Of a DNA stretch of 64,000 nt, positions 1 through 9,524 are shown piece by piece (positions within the stretch are counted from its first letter, which is position 1; each line of letters opens with the position of its first letter). Both the position numbers and the translations under genes were made by a program. Location: assembly GCF_000526515.1 (NCBI RefSeq), contig NZ_JAGF01000001.1, positions 806,001-870,000 of the forward strand, read 5' to 3'. The stretch comes from Cellulomonas sp. KRMCY2 (GTDB lineage Bacteria; Actinomycetota; Actinomycetes; Actinomycetales; Cellulomonadaceae). Under the pieces are notes generated by a model. The model ran no database searches. It was not told the DNA's origin and saw only the letters and a list, made by a program, of their open reading frames with translations.

Positions 1-165
1 GGCATCACCACGTGGCAGTCGCCGACGGGGCATCGCTACCTGCGCGACCCTGCGCGATGCGGTTCACGCGCGACCGAGCTGACCGCTCTCGAGGGACTGA
101 GCCCGTCAAGGCCGACCGGGCCGACCGGGGTCGTCGGACCTGCCGGGCCTACCGTGTCGCCGTGA
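1..165 (+). CDS. C-terminal end of a probable HNH endonuclease (DUF222-type), cut by window edge
   Basis: Frame 1 is open from the window edge to a TGA at 163-165, giving 54 residues. It begins GITTWQSPTGHRYLRDP. The W-x-(S/T)-P-x-G-H/R-x-Y pattern is what I know from the very end of actinobacterial DUF222/13E12-type HNH endonucleases, where it follows the HNH motif. The remaining tail is low-complexity Pro/Gly/Thr. The stop overlaps the GTG of the NUDIX gene by four bases (GTGA), suggesting translational coupling. Only the tail is visible, so the family call rests on one short motif. Confidence 0.45.
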   Translation, partial: GITTWQSPTGHRYLRDPARCGSRATELTALEGLSPSRPTGPTGVVGPAGPTVSP

Positions 166-668
166 CCCCGGAACTCTCACTACCCGACCGCTCGCTGCTC
201 GTCGCCGCGTCCTACGTCATCCTGAGGCGCGGGAACGAGGTGCTGCTCCACCTCCGCCGAGGTACCGGCTACCTCGACGACCACTGGGCGACCCTGGCCG
301 GGCACGTCGATCCTGGCGAGTCCGCCGCCGAGGCGGCCTCCCGCGAGGCGATGGAAGAGGCGGGGGTGAGGGTCGACCAGCTGGACCTGCATCCGCTGAC
401 CACGCTGCACCGCTTCGAGGTGGGCGGCCCGCAACGAGAGCAGCGCGCGGACTTCTTCTTCGAGGTGCGCGACTGGTCGGGCGACCCGCACATCGTTGAA
501 CCGGAGAAGTGCGCCGACATGCGGTGGTTCCGGCTGGACGCGCTGCCCCACCCCGTCGTCCCGCACGAGCTCGAGATCCTCAATCGCCTCGAGCGCCCCG
601 GGCACCCCGGCGACATGCCGGCAATACTCGTCGTGCGCTCCACAGGTCAGGCCGGGGAGCCCTGCTAG
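162..668 (+). CDS. NUDIX hydrolase
   Basis: A 168-residue protein predicted to hydrolyse a nucleoside-diphosphate-linked substrate in the cytoplasm. The NUDIX box is complete: GHVDPGE, seven residues, then REAMEEAGV, matching G-x5-E-x7-REUxEExGU. It lies at about residues 45-67. The reading frame is open further upstream to position 12, but the GTG at 162 is preferred. It overlaps the stop of the preceding frame as GTGA, and the sequence from there (VTPELSLPDRSLLVAASYVIL) leads directly into the first beta strand of the fold. No Shine-Dalgarno is obvious, consistent with coupling. Substrate cannot be told from sequence. Its 3' neighbour topA converges on it. Confidence 0.85.
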   Translation: MTPELSLPDRSLLVAASYVILRRGNEVLLHLRRGTGYLDDHWATLAGHVDPGESAAEAASREAMEEAGVRVDQLDLHPLTTLHRFEVGGPQREQRADFFFEVRDWSGDPHIVEPEKCADMRWFRLDALPHPVVPHELEILNRLERPGHPGDMPAILVVRSTGQAGEPC

Positions 669-707
669 CTCGGACCAACATGGCCCAGACCCGCATCACC
701 CAGCAGC

Positions 708-3623
708 TCAGGCCTTCTTGGTGCCGGCCTTGCTCGTCGCGGCCTTCTTCGCTGGAGCCTTCTTGACGGTCGTCCGCGTCGTCGTGCGGCGCTTGACCGG
801 GCCGCGCGCGCGCTTCTCGGCCAGCAGCTCCGCGGCACGCTCGATGGTCACGGTCTCCACCGAGTCCTCCTTGCGCAACGTCGCGTTCGACTCGCCGTCC
901 GTCACGTACGCACCGAACCGGCCCTCCTTGACCACCACCGGCTTGCCGGAGACGGGGTCGACGCCGAGCTCGCGCAGCGGCGCCGTCGCCGACGTCCCGC
1001 GTCCGCGCTTGGGCTGCTCGTAGATCGCCAGCGCCTCCTCGAGGGTGACGTCGAACATCGCTTCCTCGCTCGGCAGGGTCCGCGAGTCGGTCCCCTTCTT
1101 CAGGTAGGGCCCGTACCGACCGTTCTGCGCGGTGATCTCGACGCCGGTCTCCGGGTCGACGCCGACCACACGCGGCAACGACAGCAGGCGCAACGCGTCG
1201 TCGAGCGTGACGGCGTACAGCTCCATGGACTTGAGCAGGGACGCGGTCCTCGGCTTCGGCAGTGCTGCCAGCGCCTTCTTGCGCGCGGCCGCAGAGAGCC
1301 CCTCGTCGAGCTCGGGCTCGGGCAGCAGCTCGGTGACGTACGGCCCGTAGCGACCGTTCTTGGCGACGATCGTCGTCCCGGTGCTCGGGTCCTGGCCCAG
1401 CACGATGTCGCCGTCCGGCATCGTCTCGAGCAGCTCGCGCGCCTTGGCGACCGTCAGCTCGTCCGGCGCCAGGTCTTCGGGCACGGACGCCCGCCGCGGT
1501 GGCGTCGGCACGGCCCCCGCGCCGTCGGCTGTCGCTGCGCCGTCGGCTGTCGCTGCGGTCGCCTCTGCGCCACCGCCGACCCCGGCCTCCTCGAGATACG
1601 GCCCGTACCTGCCGACGCGCAGCGTGATGCCGTCACCGATGTCGATCGAGTTGACCTCGCGCGCGTCGATCTCGCCGAGGTTCGCGACGAGGTCGCGCAA
1701 CCCCTCCCCCTCGGTGCGACCGGTGCCGTCACCGAAGTAGAACCGGGTCAGCCAAGCGACGCGGTCCTTCTCGCCGGCCGCGATGGCGTCGAGGTCCAGC
1801 TCCATCTCCGCGGTGAAGTCGTAGTCCACCAACCAGTCGAAGTTCTCCTCCAGCAGCCGCGTGACGGCGAACGCCAGCCAGCTCGGCACGAGGGCCTGAC
1901 CTCGGTTTGTCACGTACCCGCGGTCCTGGATGACCGAGATCGTCGCGGCGTACGTCGAGGGCCGCCCGATGCCGCGCTCCTCGAGGGCCTTGATCAGGCT
2001 CGCCTCGGTGAATCGCGGCGGCGGCGACGTGTGGTGCCCGTCGGCCACCAGGTCCGACCCTGCCATCGCGTCACCCTCGGCCATCTGCGGCAGCCGGGCC
2101 TCGGCGCCCGCCCCGCCGGCCTTCGTCGAGCGCTCGCCGGTGGCAGCTCCCCCGGCAGGGCCGCCGGCAGCACCGTCAGCCGAAGAACCGTCAGCCGCCG
2201 CACCGTCGTCGTCGGCGTACCGGTCGAGGTCGCGCCCCTCCTCGTACGCCGCCATGAACCCGCGGAACGTGATGACCGTGCCGGACGCCGCGAACACGGC
2301 CTCGGCCGCAGAGCCGTCGACCCCCGCAGCGGTCGCCGTCGCACCGAGCCGGACGGACGCCGTCGAGCCGCGCGCGTCGGCCATCTGCGACGCGACAGTG
2401 CGCTTCCAGATCAGCTCGTACAGCTTGAACTGGTCGCCGGACAGCTCCCGCGCGACCTGTGCCGGAGTCCGGAAGTGGTCACCGGCGGGCCGGATGGCCT
2501 CGTGCGCCTCCTGGGCGCCCTTGCTCTTGGACGCGTAGACCCGGGCGGACGCCGGCACGTACTCCGGCCCGTAGAGCTCGGCGGCCTGGCGACGCGCGGC
2601 GTCGATCGCCTGGCTCGACAGCGCAGGTGAGTCGGTACGCATGTAGGTGATGTAGCCGTTCTCGTACAGGCCCTGCGCCGTGCGCATGGTCTGCCGCGAC
2701 CCCATCCGCAGCTTGCGCGAGGCCTCCTGCTGCAGCGTCGAGGTCGTGAACGGCGCCGCCGGACGGCGTGTGTAGGGCTTGGTCTCCAGGCTCACGACGG
2801 CGAACGGCGCCGAGCGCAGACCCTCGGCCAGTGCGATCGCGCGCTGCTCGTCCAGGTGCACCACCTGGGAGCTCTTGAGCATGCCCCGGTCGTCGAAGTC
2901 CCGACCGCTGGCCACGCGCTGACCATCGACCTGGACCAGCCGCGCGGTGAAGCTCCCGTGCTCGGCCTCGACCGACGGTGCCGCCTGGGCGAACGTCCCC
3001 GTGACGTCCCAGTAGTCGGCGGCGCGGAACGCCATCCGCTCGCGCTCACGCTCGACGACGAGCCTCGTCGCGACGGACTGCACGCGTCCGGCGGACAGGC
3101 CCTGCCGCACCTTGCGCCACAGCACCGGGGAGACCTCGTAGCCGTAGAGGCGGTCGAGGATGCGCCGCGTCTCCTGCGCGTCGACGAGGAACTGGTCGAG
3201 CGGGCGGGTGTTCTCCAGCGCTCGCTGGATCGCCTCACGCGTGATCTCGTGGAAGACCATCCGCTTGACCGGGACCGTCGGCTTGAGCTCGGAGAGCAGG
3301 TGCCACGCGATGGCCTCGCCCTCGCGGTCCTCGTCTGTTGCGAGGTAGAGCTCGTCGGCGCCCTTGAGTGCCCGCTTGAGGTCGGCGACCTTCTTCTTCT
3401 TGTCCGCGTCGACGACGTAGTAGGGCTCGAACCCGTTGTCGACGTCGACCGCGAACTTGCCGAACGGGCCCTTCTTCATCTCCACCGGCAGCTCGGACGG
3501 CTGAGGCAGGTCGCGGATGTGCCCGACGGACGCCTCGACGGTGAACCCCTCGCCGAGGTAGCCGGCGATCGTGCGCGCCTTCGCCGGCGACTCCACGATC
3601 ACGAGCTTGCGACCTGCGGCCAT
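708..3623 (-). CDS. topA: DNA topoisomerase I (type IA)
   Basis: A 971-residue type IA topoisomerase that relaxes negatively supercoiled DNA. The N-terminus (KLVIVESPAKARTI) is the Toprim domain. The catalytic tyrosine is in ITYMRTDS, at about residue 327. As in other actinobacteria there are no C4 zinc fingers. Instead the C-terminus carries Toprim_C repeats with the signature GRYGPY/GRFGAY (four copies visible) and a Lys/Arg/Thr/Ala-rich basic tail. Two Ala/Gly/Asp-rich inserts interrupt it, one near residues 480-525 and one just before the repeats; the latter is built on a short duplicated DNA unit near 1520-1560. Start chosen at the ATG giving MAAGRKLVIVESP, with AGGAAG about 10 bases upstream. 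In Streptomyces and Mycobacterium topA lies in the same neighbourhood as the tad and acs genes found further right. Confidence 0.97.
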   Translation of the reverse strand: MAAGRKLVIVESPAKARTIAGYLGEGFTVEASVGHIRDLPQPSELPVEMKKGPFGKFAVDVDNGFEPYYVVDADKKKKVADLKRALKGADELYLATDEDREGEAIAWHLLSELKPTVPVKRMVFHEITREAIQRALENTRPLDQFLVDAQETRRILDRLYGYEVSPVLWRKVRQGLSAGRVQSVATRLVVERERERMAFRAADYWDVTGTFAQAAPSVEAEHGSFTARLVQVDGQRVASGRDFDDRGMLKSSQVVHLDEQRAIALAEGLRSAPFAVVSLETKPYTRRPAAPFTTSTLQQEASRKLRMGSRQTMRTAQGLYENGYITYMRTDSPALSSQAIDAARRQAAELYGPEYVPASARVYASKSKGAQEAHEAIRPAGDHFRTPAQVARELSGDQFKLYELIWKRTVASQMADARGSTASVRLGATATAAGVDGSAAEAVFAASGTVITFRGFMAAYEEGRDLDRYADDDGAAADGSSADGAAGGPAGGAATGERSTKAGGAGAEARLPQMAEGDAMAGSDLVADGHHTSPPPRFTEASLIKALEERGIGRPSTYAATISVIQDRGYVTNRGQALVPSWLAFAVTRLLEENFDWLVDYDFTAEMELDLDAIAAGEKDRVAWLTRFYFGDGTGRTEGEGLRDLVANLGEIDAREVNSIDIGDGITLRVGRYGPYLEEAGVGGGAEATAATADGAATADGAGAVPTPPRRASVPEDLAPDELTVAKARELLETMPDGDIVLGQDPSTGTTIVAKNGRYGPYVTELLPEPELDEGLSAAARKKALAALPKPRTASLLKSMELYAVTLDDALRLLSLPRVVGVDPETGVEITAQNGRYGPYLKKGTDSRTLPSEEAMFDVTLEEALAIYEQPKRGRGTSATAPLRELGVDPVSGKPVVVKEGRFGAYVTDGESNATLRKEDSVETVTIERAAELLAEKRARGPVKRRTTTRTTVKKAPAKKAATSKAGTKKA

Positions 3624-3765
3624 GCGGACCTGCTTCCTGGGTTGCACCGGTCCGGACGTCCGGACCGCGCGACGGTTCACCGTCGATCGGGCACTCTACG
3701 ACCTCTGGTCAAGCCGGACCCACCGGGCGTCCGCCTCCTGAGCTCGGCCACGCCACCTCCTGAGC

Positions 3766-4587
3766 TCAGCCACGCCTCGGCTCGGCGGCCCGACGGAGCA
3801 GCAGGAGCGCCCCGAACGCGGCGCACGAGAACGCGACGACGGCCAGCGCACCGCCGCCGTACGCGGTGAGCAGCTCAGCCTTCGAGTCGAGACCGCCGTC
3901 GAGCCCGGCGAGGCTGCGCTGCAGCGCGAGCGCAGCACCGGCACCGCTGACCAGGCCCGCCACCAGCAGCAGCGCAGCGACGGCGGCCGTCTCGCGCGGG
4001 TGCTCGACGCCTGGGACCACCGGGCCGTGCGAGCCGAGCGCGCCCGCGAGCGCACCCCAGGCCAGCACGACCAGCAGGGCGGCGACGACATCGCTCGGCC
4101 GGTGCCACTTGCCGACCAGCGTCGACACCCCGGTCGCCGCGGTGTAGACGGCACCGAGGACGGCGGCGGCCGGCCGGAGCCGACGGGGCACCACGAAGAC
4201 GAGGGCCGCGGAGACCGACGCGGCAGCCGTGGTGTGGCCGCTCGGCAGCGAGTTGCGCAGCGGGTCGTCGATGCCGAGGTCCGGCCGGTCCAGCACGCCC
4301 AGCTTGAGCACCTGGCTGGTCAGGTTGGCGCCGCCCATGAGGACGGCAACCTGCAGGGCCAGCAGCGTCCGTCGGCGCAGGACCGCGAGCAGCATCGTCG
4401 CGACCAGCACGACGGCGATGAACGGCACGGAGATCACGTCGAGGACCGGTTCAGCGATCTGCCAGAGCCGGTTCTGACCGAACTCGGCTCCGTCGAACGC
4501 CGCCTGCTCGAGCAGTCGGCCGGTCCGGCTCAGCACGAAGTACGACCAGGTGGCCCAGACGCCGACCCCTGCGAGCGCCGCCACCAC
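3766..4587 (-). CDS. PAP2-family phosphatase, membrane protein (start uncertain, possible frameshift)
   Basis: An integral membrane phosphatase of the PAP2 superfamily, probably acting on a lipid or isoprenoid phosphate. Motifs: KLGVLDRP (K-x5-RP), SLPSGHTTAAA, and GKWHRPSDVV carrying the third-motif His and Asp. About six hydrophobic helices follow, the last two being an added C-terminal pair. The first in-frame start that keeps the first helix is GTG at 4587 (273 residues), but it has no good ribosome site. A better-looking N-terminus (ATG at 4700, MVGPPSFPPAAAHAVPTD) is in another frame and would join this one if one base were added in the G7 run at 4622-4628. That suggests a sequencing or real slip. 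The gene is divergent from the response regulator at 4847. Confidence 0.8.
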   Translation of the reverse strand: MVAALAGVGVWATWSYFVLSRTGRLLEQAAFDGAEFGQNRLWQIAEPVLDVISVPFIAVVLVATMLLAVLRRRTLLALQVAVLMGGANLTSQVLKLGVLDRPDLGIDDPLRNSLPSGHTTAAASVSAALVFVVPRRLRPAAAVLGAVYTAATGVSTLVGKWHRPSDVVAALLVVLAWGALAGALGSHGPVVPGVEHPRETAAVAALLLVAGLVSGAGAALALQRSLAGLDGGLDSKAELLTAYGGGALAVVAFSCAAFGALLLLRRAAEPRRG

Positions 4588-4846
4588 GAGCGCCGGACCG
4601 CGATGCCCGGCCCGCAGGGTCGGGGGGGCGGCGGGGTCGGCGCAGCGTCCGTCGGCACCGCGTGAGCGGCAGCCGGGGGGAAGCTCGGGGGACCAACCAT
4701 CCGACCACGGTAGGTGACGCCGCGGCGCGAGGCCCACCCCGCCCGGCTGTGAGATGGCCGGGCGAGCCGGTGACTCACCCCTTTGCACAGGCACCTCACA
4801 GGTTTCACCCAGGTGGTGCGCAGCCACCAGGGGCACGATGGATGCC

Positions 4847-5617
4847 ATGAGCACACCGACGACCGTCCGCTCGATCAGCGCTGCCCGCGAACACCTCACC
4901 AGGCCCGACGGCAGCCCGATCCGCGCCCTGGTGGTCGACGACGAGCCCTCCCTCGGCGACCTGCTCGCCACCGCCCTGCGCTATGAGGGGTGGCAGGTCG
5001 AGACCGCGCTGACCGGCCACGCAGCCATCAAGGCGGCGAAGGCGATGGCGCCCGACGTGATCCTGCTCGACGTCATGCTCCCCGACATGTCCGGCCTCGA
5101 GGTCCTGCGCCGGGTTCGCGCCACCCGGTCGGACGTGCCCGTCCTGTTCCTCACCGCACGCGATGCCGTCGAGGACCGGATCGCGGGCCTGACCGCCGGT
5201 GGCGACGACTACGTCACGAAGCCGTTCAGCCTCGAGGAGGTCGTCGCCCGGCTGCGTGCCCTGCTGCGCCGGTCCGGAGCCACCGCCGTGCACGAGGACG
5301 CCCGGCTCGTCGTCGGCGACCTGACCATGGACGAGGACAGCCACGAGGTGACCCGGGACGGTACGGACATCCACCTCACAGCGACCGAGTTCGAGCTGCT
5401 GCGCTACCTCATGCGCAACCCCCGACGCGTCCTGTCCAAGGCCCAGATCCTCGACCGCGTCTGGCAGTACGACTTCGGCGGGCAGGCGAACATCGTCGAG
5501 CTCTACATCTCCTACCTGCGCCGCAAGATCGACGCCGGTCGGACGCCGATGATCCACACGCTGCGTGGCGTCGGCTACCAGCTCAAGGCGGCCGAGCCCC
5601 GGCCCGACGAGCGCTGA
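4847..5617 (+). CDS. OmpR/PhoB-family response regulator
   Basis: A 256-residue DNA-binding response regulator. The receiver domain spans about residues 26-140 with the acidic pocket VVDDE, phospho-acceptor Asp75 in LLDVMLPDMSG, and Lys in YVTKPFS. A winged-helix trans_reg_C domain follows (ATEFELLRYLMRNPRRVLSK ... ISYLRRKID ... TLRGVGYQL). An extra 20-odd residues precede the receiver domain. ATGs at 4838 and 4847 are both possible; the second (MSTPTTV) is taken. The stop overlaps the kinase start by one base (TGATG), so the two are co-translated. The likely targets include the neighbouring efflux operon, but that is inference from position only. Confidence 0.93.
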   Translation: MSTPTTVRSISAAREHLTRPDGSPIRALVVDDEPSLGDLLATALRYEGWQVETALTGHAAIKAAKAMAPDVILLDVMLPDMSGLEVLRRVRATRSDVPVLFLTARDAVEDRIAGLTAGGDDYVTKPFSLEEVVARLRALLRRSGATAVHEDARLVVGDLTMDEDSHEVTRDGTDIHLTATEFELLRYLMRNPRRVLSKAQILDRVWQYDFGGQANIVELYISYLRRKIDAGRTPMIHTLRGVGYQLKAAEPRPDER

Positions 5618-7272
5618 TGCCGCGGTTCGCCCTCGGAGCACGACGACGATCTCGGACGCCGCAGGCCGGCGACCCGCAGGCCGGCGACCCGCAGGCACCG
5701 GTCGCGGCCCGGCCGGCGGGTGGACGCGGGCCCCAGCACCGGACCCTGCGTCGTCGGCTCGTCGCCGTGCTCCTGGGCCTGCTCATCGGTGTGGCCGGTG
5801 CGATGGGTGTGGTCTCGAGCCTCGCACTCCGCGGCTCTCTCGTCGCACAGCTCGACGACCGACTGTTCGCATCGAGCGAGCGTGCCGCGGCGGCCGAGCG
5901 TGGCTTCGGACCGGTGCCGGACGATCACACCGACGACCTGGCGGCGGCCCCGGACGGCCCGCCGCCAGCCCTCGACGCCCCCGGGCAGGGCACCGGCACG
6001 GTCACCCTGTCCGTCCAGGGCGACGCCGTCCGCTCGGGCTACATCGACGACAACGGAGCCTTCCAGGCACTGACCGACGAGCAGGAGTCCCTGCTCGAGG
6101 CCGTCAGCCCGAGCGATGTGCCGCGGACCGTCCATCTGGCCGAGCTCGGTGAGTACCGCGTGCTCGCGACCACGACGGCGGACGGCGGCCTCCTGGTCAC
6201 CGGCCTGTCCACCGCCGACGCGACCGCGACCGTGCAGGACTACCTCGTGGTCGAGGCTCTGGTCGCCGCTGCCGGCATCGTCATCGCCGCCCTGGCCGGC
6301 ACGGCACTGGTGCGCCGCGAGCTCGAGCCGCTCGAGCGGGTCGCCGCGACCGCCACCCGGGTCTCCGAGCTCCCCCTCGACCGCGGCGAGGTCAGCCTCA
6401 CGCGCGTGCCGGAGGCCGACACCGACCCCGGCACGGAGGTCGGTCAGGTCGGCGCGGCCCTCAACCGGATGCTCGGCCACATCGAGGCCGCCCTGACCGC
6501 GCGGCACGAGAGCGAGACCCAGGTGCGCCAGTTCGTCGCGGATGCGAGCCACGAGCTGCGGACCCCGCTCGCCTCGATCCGCGGCTACGCCGAGCTCGTC
6601 CGGCGCCTGCCGGCCGGGCTCCCGGATGACGCGCTGCGCGCGATGGAACGCGTCGAGTCCGAGGCCGAGCGGATGACATCCCTGGTCGAGGACCTGCTGC
6701 TGCTCGCCCGGCTCGATGCCGGGCGCACCCTGGACCGCGTCGAGGTCGACCTCACGGCCCTGGCGATCGACGCGGTCGCCGATGCGCACGTCGCCGGCCC
6801 CGACCACGTGTGGCGGCTCGACCTGCCGCCCGACGGCGACCCCACGGACGGACCCCACCCCACGGACGGAGCCGACGGCGAGGACGCGGACCTCGACGAG
6901 ACCGGCGCGGCGCCCTGTGTCGTCGCCGGCGACGAGCACCGCCTCCGTCAGGTCCTGGCGAACCTGCTCTCCAACGCCCGTGCGCACACGCCACCGGGGA
7001 CGACAGTCGTGACCTCGGTGCGGTGCGACGGCGAGACCGTCACCGTCCAGGTGCAGGACGACGGCCCAGGCATCCCCGACACCCTGCGCGGACGACTGTT
7101 CCAGCGGTTCACGCGGGGTGAGGAGGGTCGCTCGCGGGGCGCGGGGTCGACCGGTCTCGGCCTCGCCATCGTCGACGCCGTCGTCGCGGCCCACGGGGGA
7201 CGCATCGAGGTCGACGGGCAGGCAGGCGCCACGACGTTCACGGTGACCCTGCCGGTCGCGCCGGCTGGATGA
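5617..7272 (+). CDS. Sensor histidine kinase (HAMP, HisKA, HATPase)
   Basis: A 551-residue membrane sensor kinase, partner of the upstream regulator. It has an Arg-rich cytoplasmic start containing a duplicated AGDPQ unit and a first membrane helix at about 48-70. An extracytoplasmic sensor of about 135 residues follows, with no recognised fold, then a second helix at about 208-230 and HAMP. Phospho-acceptor His312 lies in VADASHELRTP. The ATPase has the N box (LANLLSNARAHTP), DDGPGIPD and GSTGLGLAIV. An acidic insert (about 403-430) lies between the dimerisation and ATPase domains. No signal can be deduced from the sensor region. The kinase converges on the efflux operon across a hairpin-containing gap. 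Confidence 0.93.
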   Translation: MPRFALGARRRSRTPQAGDPQAGDPQAPVAARPAGGRGPQHRTLRRRLVAVLLGLLIGVAGAMGVVSSLALRGSLVAQLDDRLFASSERAAAAERGFGPVPDDHTDDLAAAPDGPPPALDAPGQGTGTVTLSVQGDAVRSGYIDDNGAFQALTDEQESLLEAVSPSDVPRTVHLAELGEYRVLATTTADGGLLVTGLSTADATATVQDYLVVEALVAAAGIVIAALAGTALVRRELEPLERVAATATRVSELPLDRGEVSLTRVPEADTDPGTEVGQVGAALNRMLGHIEAALTARHESETQVRQFVADASHELRTPLASIRGYAELVRRLPAGLPDDALRAMERVESEAERMTSLVEDLLLLARLDAGRTLDRVEVDLTALAIDAVADAHVAGPDHVWRLDLPPDGDPTDGPHPTDGADGEDADLDETGAAPCVVAGDEHRLRQVLANLLSNARAHTPPGTTVVTSVRCDGETVTVQVQDDGPGIPDTLRGRLFQRFTRGEEGRSRGAGSTGLGLAIVDAVVAAHGGRIEVDGQAGATTFTVTLPVAPAG

Positions 7273-7538
7273 TCTGCTCGGACTGATCTGCTCGGGCGCG
7301 ATGATGTGCTCGGAGGCAGTGGCTGCGCCCGGACGCACGTGATCTGCTCAGACGCACCCGGCCCCCGACCGCCAGCGCGAAGCGATCGGGGGCGGGATCC
7401 TGGGCCGATCAGGGGGTCTCGGCGCTCAGGAGCTCATCTGCTGACCAAGGTCAGCTGCTCACCAACAGAGCCACCCTCTCCGGTCCGGCTGGACGGTTGC
7501 CCTGTGCAGGCTGTGCGTCCGCTGTGGGGTGAGCACCA
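7273..7538. other. Non-coding gap between convergent kinase and efflux operon, with degenerate repeats
   Basis: About 266 bases with no convincing gene. It contains degenerate copies of GATCTGCTCGG (near 7269, 7283, 7300, 7340) and a later variant ATCTGCTGACC. It also holds the hairpin listed separately at 7361-7393. Confidence 0.6.
7361..7393. terminator. Hairpin, probable bidirectional terminator
   Basis: GCCCCCGA at 7361-7368 pairs perfectly with TCGGGGGC at 7386-7393 over a 17-base loop. It lies between two convergent transcription units. There is no U-run, as is common for actinobacterial terminators. Confidence 0.55.
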
Positions 7539-9524
7539 TCAGCCGTCCGACTGCCGCGGCACCCCAGCCCCGGGCGCGCCGCCGCGTGCAGGCACGCCGC
7601 CGGTCGGCACCTGCCCCGACGTCGATCCGCTCAGGCCGCTCAGCCCGCTCTCGGCTGAGTCGTCGTCGACCGCCAGCGGCTCCAGCAGGTCGGCGAGCAC
7701 GATCTCGTCGCCGACCGTGAGCCCGGAAGCGATCTCGGTGAGCTCCGTACCCACCACCCCGGTCGTCACCTGCACGTCACTGACGACGTCGTCAGCCAGG
7801 ACCTGGACCGTCGCGACGGAGCCGTCGACGTGCACCGCGGACGTCGGCACCGTGACGGCGCTCTCGTTCGCTCCCACCGTGATGGTCAGCTGCGCCGCGG
7901 CCCCGTCGAACAACGGCTGATCCGTGCTGTCCACCGCGACGACCACGGTGTACGACGGGTCCGAGCTCGTGGTCGAGGCGTTGAGGATGCCGATGCTGCT
8001 GACCACTCCGGTGAGCACGCCTGCGGCGCTGGCCACGGTGAGGGTCGTCGACTGCCCGACCTCGACCGTGTCGATGTCGGAGACCGCGATCGTCGTCTCC
8101 ACGACGTAGCCGTCCACGCCGATGACGGTGATCACCGCGCTGGTGGATGACGCGGGCACGGTGTCGCCGGCGGCCATCGACACCGCGGCGACCGTGCCGA
8201 CGACGGGACTGGTCAGGCTGACCCTGCCGAGCGCCGCCGTCGCGATCGCGACCTCCGCCTCGGCCACGTCGATCGCAGCCCGATCGGCCAGGATGTCCGC
8301 CGCGGACGCGACCTGTGTCGTCTCCGAGCCCCCGGCCTGGCTCGCGACCGGGACGACCGGTGCGGTCGCTGAGGTCGACGGCGTCATGACGGTGGACGGG
8401 GCCGGTCCCGTCCCCGCTGGTCCGGTCGAGGCTGGTTCGGTCGAGCCGCCCGACGACGTGGCCGCTGCGGCGACCGCCACCCGGACGGCCTCCTGGGCCG
8501 CGGTGACGGCGTGGTCGAGCGCCACGGCCAGGTCGAGGAGCGCCGTCTGGCCCGCGGCGACGGCCTCCTGGTCGGTCGCGACCTGTCCGATCGCCGCCTG
8601 GCAAGCGAGCAACGCATCGGCCACAGGCACGGTCGGGTCGGGGTCGGCCGGGTCCACGGGGTCCGCCGGGTCCACCGGATCGGCCGGGTCTGCGGGGTCC
8701 GCCGGGTCCACCGGGTCCGCCGGGTCCACCGGGTCCGCGGGGTCCACCGGGTCCACCGGATCGCTCGTCTCGACTGTCGCCGCGCTCGCGGTGACGAATG
8801 CGTTGCACACCGACTCCGAGGTCGCGAGGCTCGACGCGCTCTGCTCGAGCGCGGCGGAGACGACCTCGTACTGAGCGATCAGGTCGTCCTGGGCCCGGCG
8901 CACCGCCGCGAGCGCTGCCACGACACCCGGATCCTGCATCGGGTCCGACGACGCGTCGACGCCCGCAGGGTCGGCTGGATCGCTCGCCTGCGTGCCGGTC
9001 GCCTGCGTGCCGGGCGCCGTGGCCGACACACTCGTAGCCGACACGCTCGTAGCCGACACGCTCGCCGACGAGGTCTCGCTCACCGCAGTCTGCGACTCCA
9101 GGTCGTCCTCGAGCTCCTGCTCCGCGTCGGCCAGGGCGGCCTCGGCCTCCTCGAGGGCATCCTCGAGCGCGGTCGTGTCGAGCGTTGCCAGCACGTCACC
9201 CGGCCCGACGACATCGCCGACGGCGACGTCGACGGTCGCGACCGTGCCCGCCACCGGGAACGCGGCGTCGCGCAACGTCGCCGAGGCGATCGTGCCCACC
9301 GCATCGATGGTCTGCTCGACCTGACCGGTGCTCGCGATCGCTGTCCGGTAGCGCGGCCCGGCCTCCCGTCCCGAGGCGATCGCCACGCCGCCGCCCACCA
9401 GGCAGACCACCAGCGCACCTGCGCCCACGGCGGGCCACCTGCTGTGCCTGCGCCGCGAGTGCCCGGACCCACCGCGAGGCGGGTCGACCGCCTCACGGTG
9501 CCGGTCGGTCGCCCTGTCACTCAT
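7539..9524 (-). CDS. HlyD/MacA-like efflux periplasmic-adaptor protein with Asp-Pro repeat insert
   Basis: A 661-residue single-pass membrane protein, last gene of the efflux operon. After an Arg-rich start comes one membrane helix (about 31-55). The adaptor fold follows: a lipoyl-like half ([24 protein letters not shown]), a long helical section, the second lipoyl half ([19 protein letters not shown]), then beta-barrel strands. The helical hairpin is unusually enlarged by low-complexity repeats. These are [10 protein letters not shown] units near residues 155-170 and a run of DPADPVDP units at about 255-295, encoded by 9-bp DNA repeats at about 8640-8760. Start is ATG 9524 (GTG 9527 also possible) after GGGAGG; it overlaps the stop of the upstream gene. 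It probably links the MacB-like pump to the cell exterior, though Gram-positives lack an outer-membrane channel. Confidence 0.8.
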   Translation of the reverse strand: MSDRATDRHREAVDPPRGGSGHSRRRHSRWPAVGAGALVVCLVGGGVAIASGREAGPRYRTAIASTGQVEQTIDAVGTIASATLRDAAFPVAGTVATVDVAVGDVVGPGDVLATLDTTALEDALEEAEAALADAEQELEDDLESQTAVSETSSASVSATSVSATSVSATAPGTQATGTQASDPADPAGVDASSDPMQDPGVVAALAAVRRAQDDLIAQYEVVSAALEQSASSLATSESVCNAFVTASAATVETSDPVDPVDPADPVDPADPVDPADPADPADPVDPADPVDPADPDPTVPVADALLACQAAIGQVATDQEAVAAGQTALLDLAVALDHAVTAAQEAVRVAVAAAATSSGGSTEPASTGPAGTGPAPSTVMTPSTSATAPVVPVASQAGGSETTQVASAADILADRAAIDVAEAEVAIATAALGRVSLTSPVVGTVAAVSMAAGDTVPASSTSAVITVIGVDGYVVETTIAVSDIDTVEVGQSTTLTVASAAGVLTGVVSSIGILNASTTSSDPSYTVVVAVDSTDQPLFDGAAAQLTITVGANESAVTVPTSAVHVDGSVATVQVLADDVVSDVQVTTGVVGTELTEIASGLTVGDEIVLADLLEPLAVDDDSAESGLSGLSGSTSGQVPTGGVPARGGAPGAGVPRQSDG

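Noticed and set aside
7792-8808. Collagen-like Gly-Gly-Pro frame overlapping the second adaptor
   Set aside because: It is the alternate-frame reading of the 9-bp repeat that encodes DPADPV in the adaptor; no ribosome site or membrane signal supports it.
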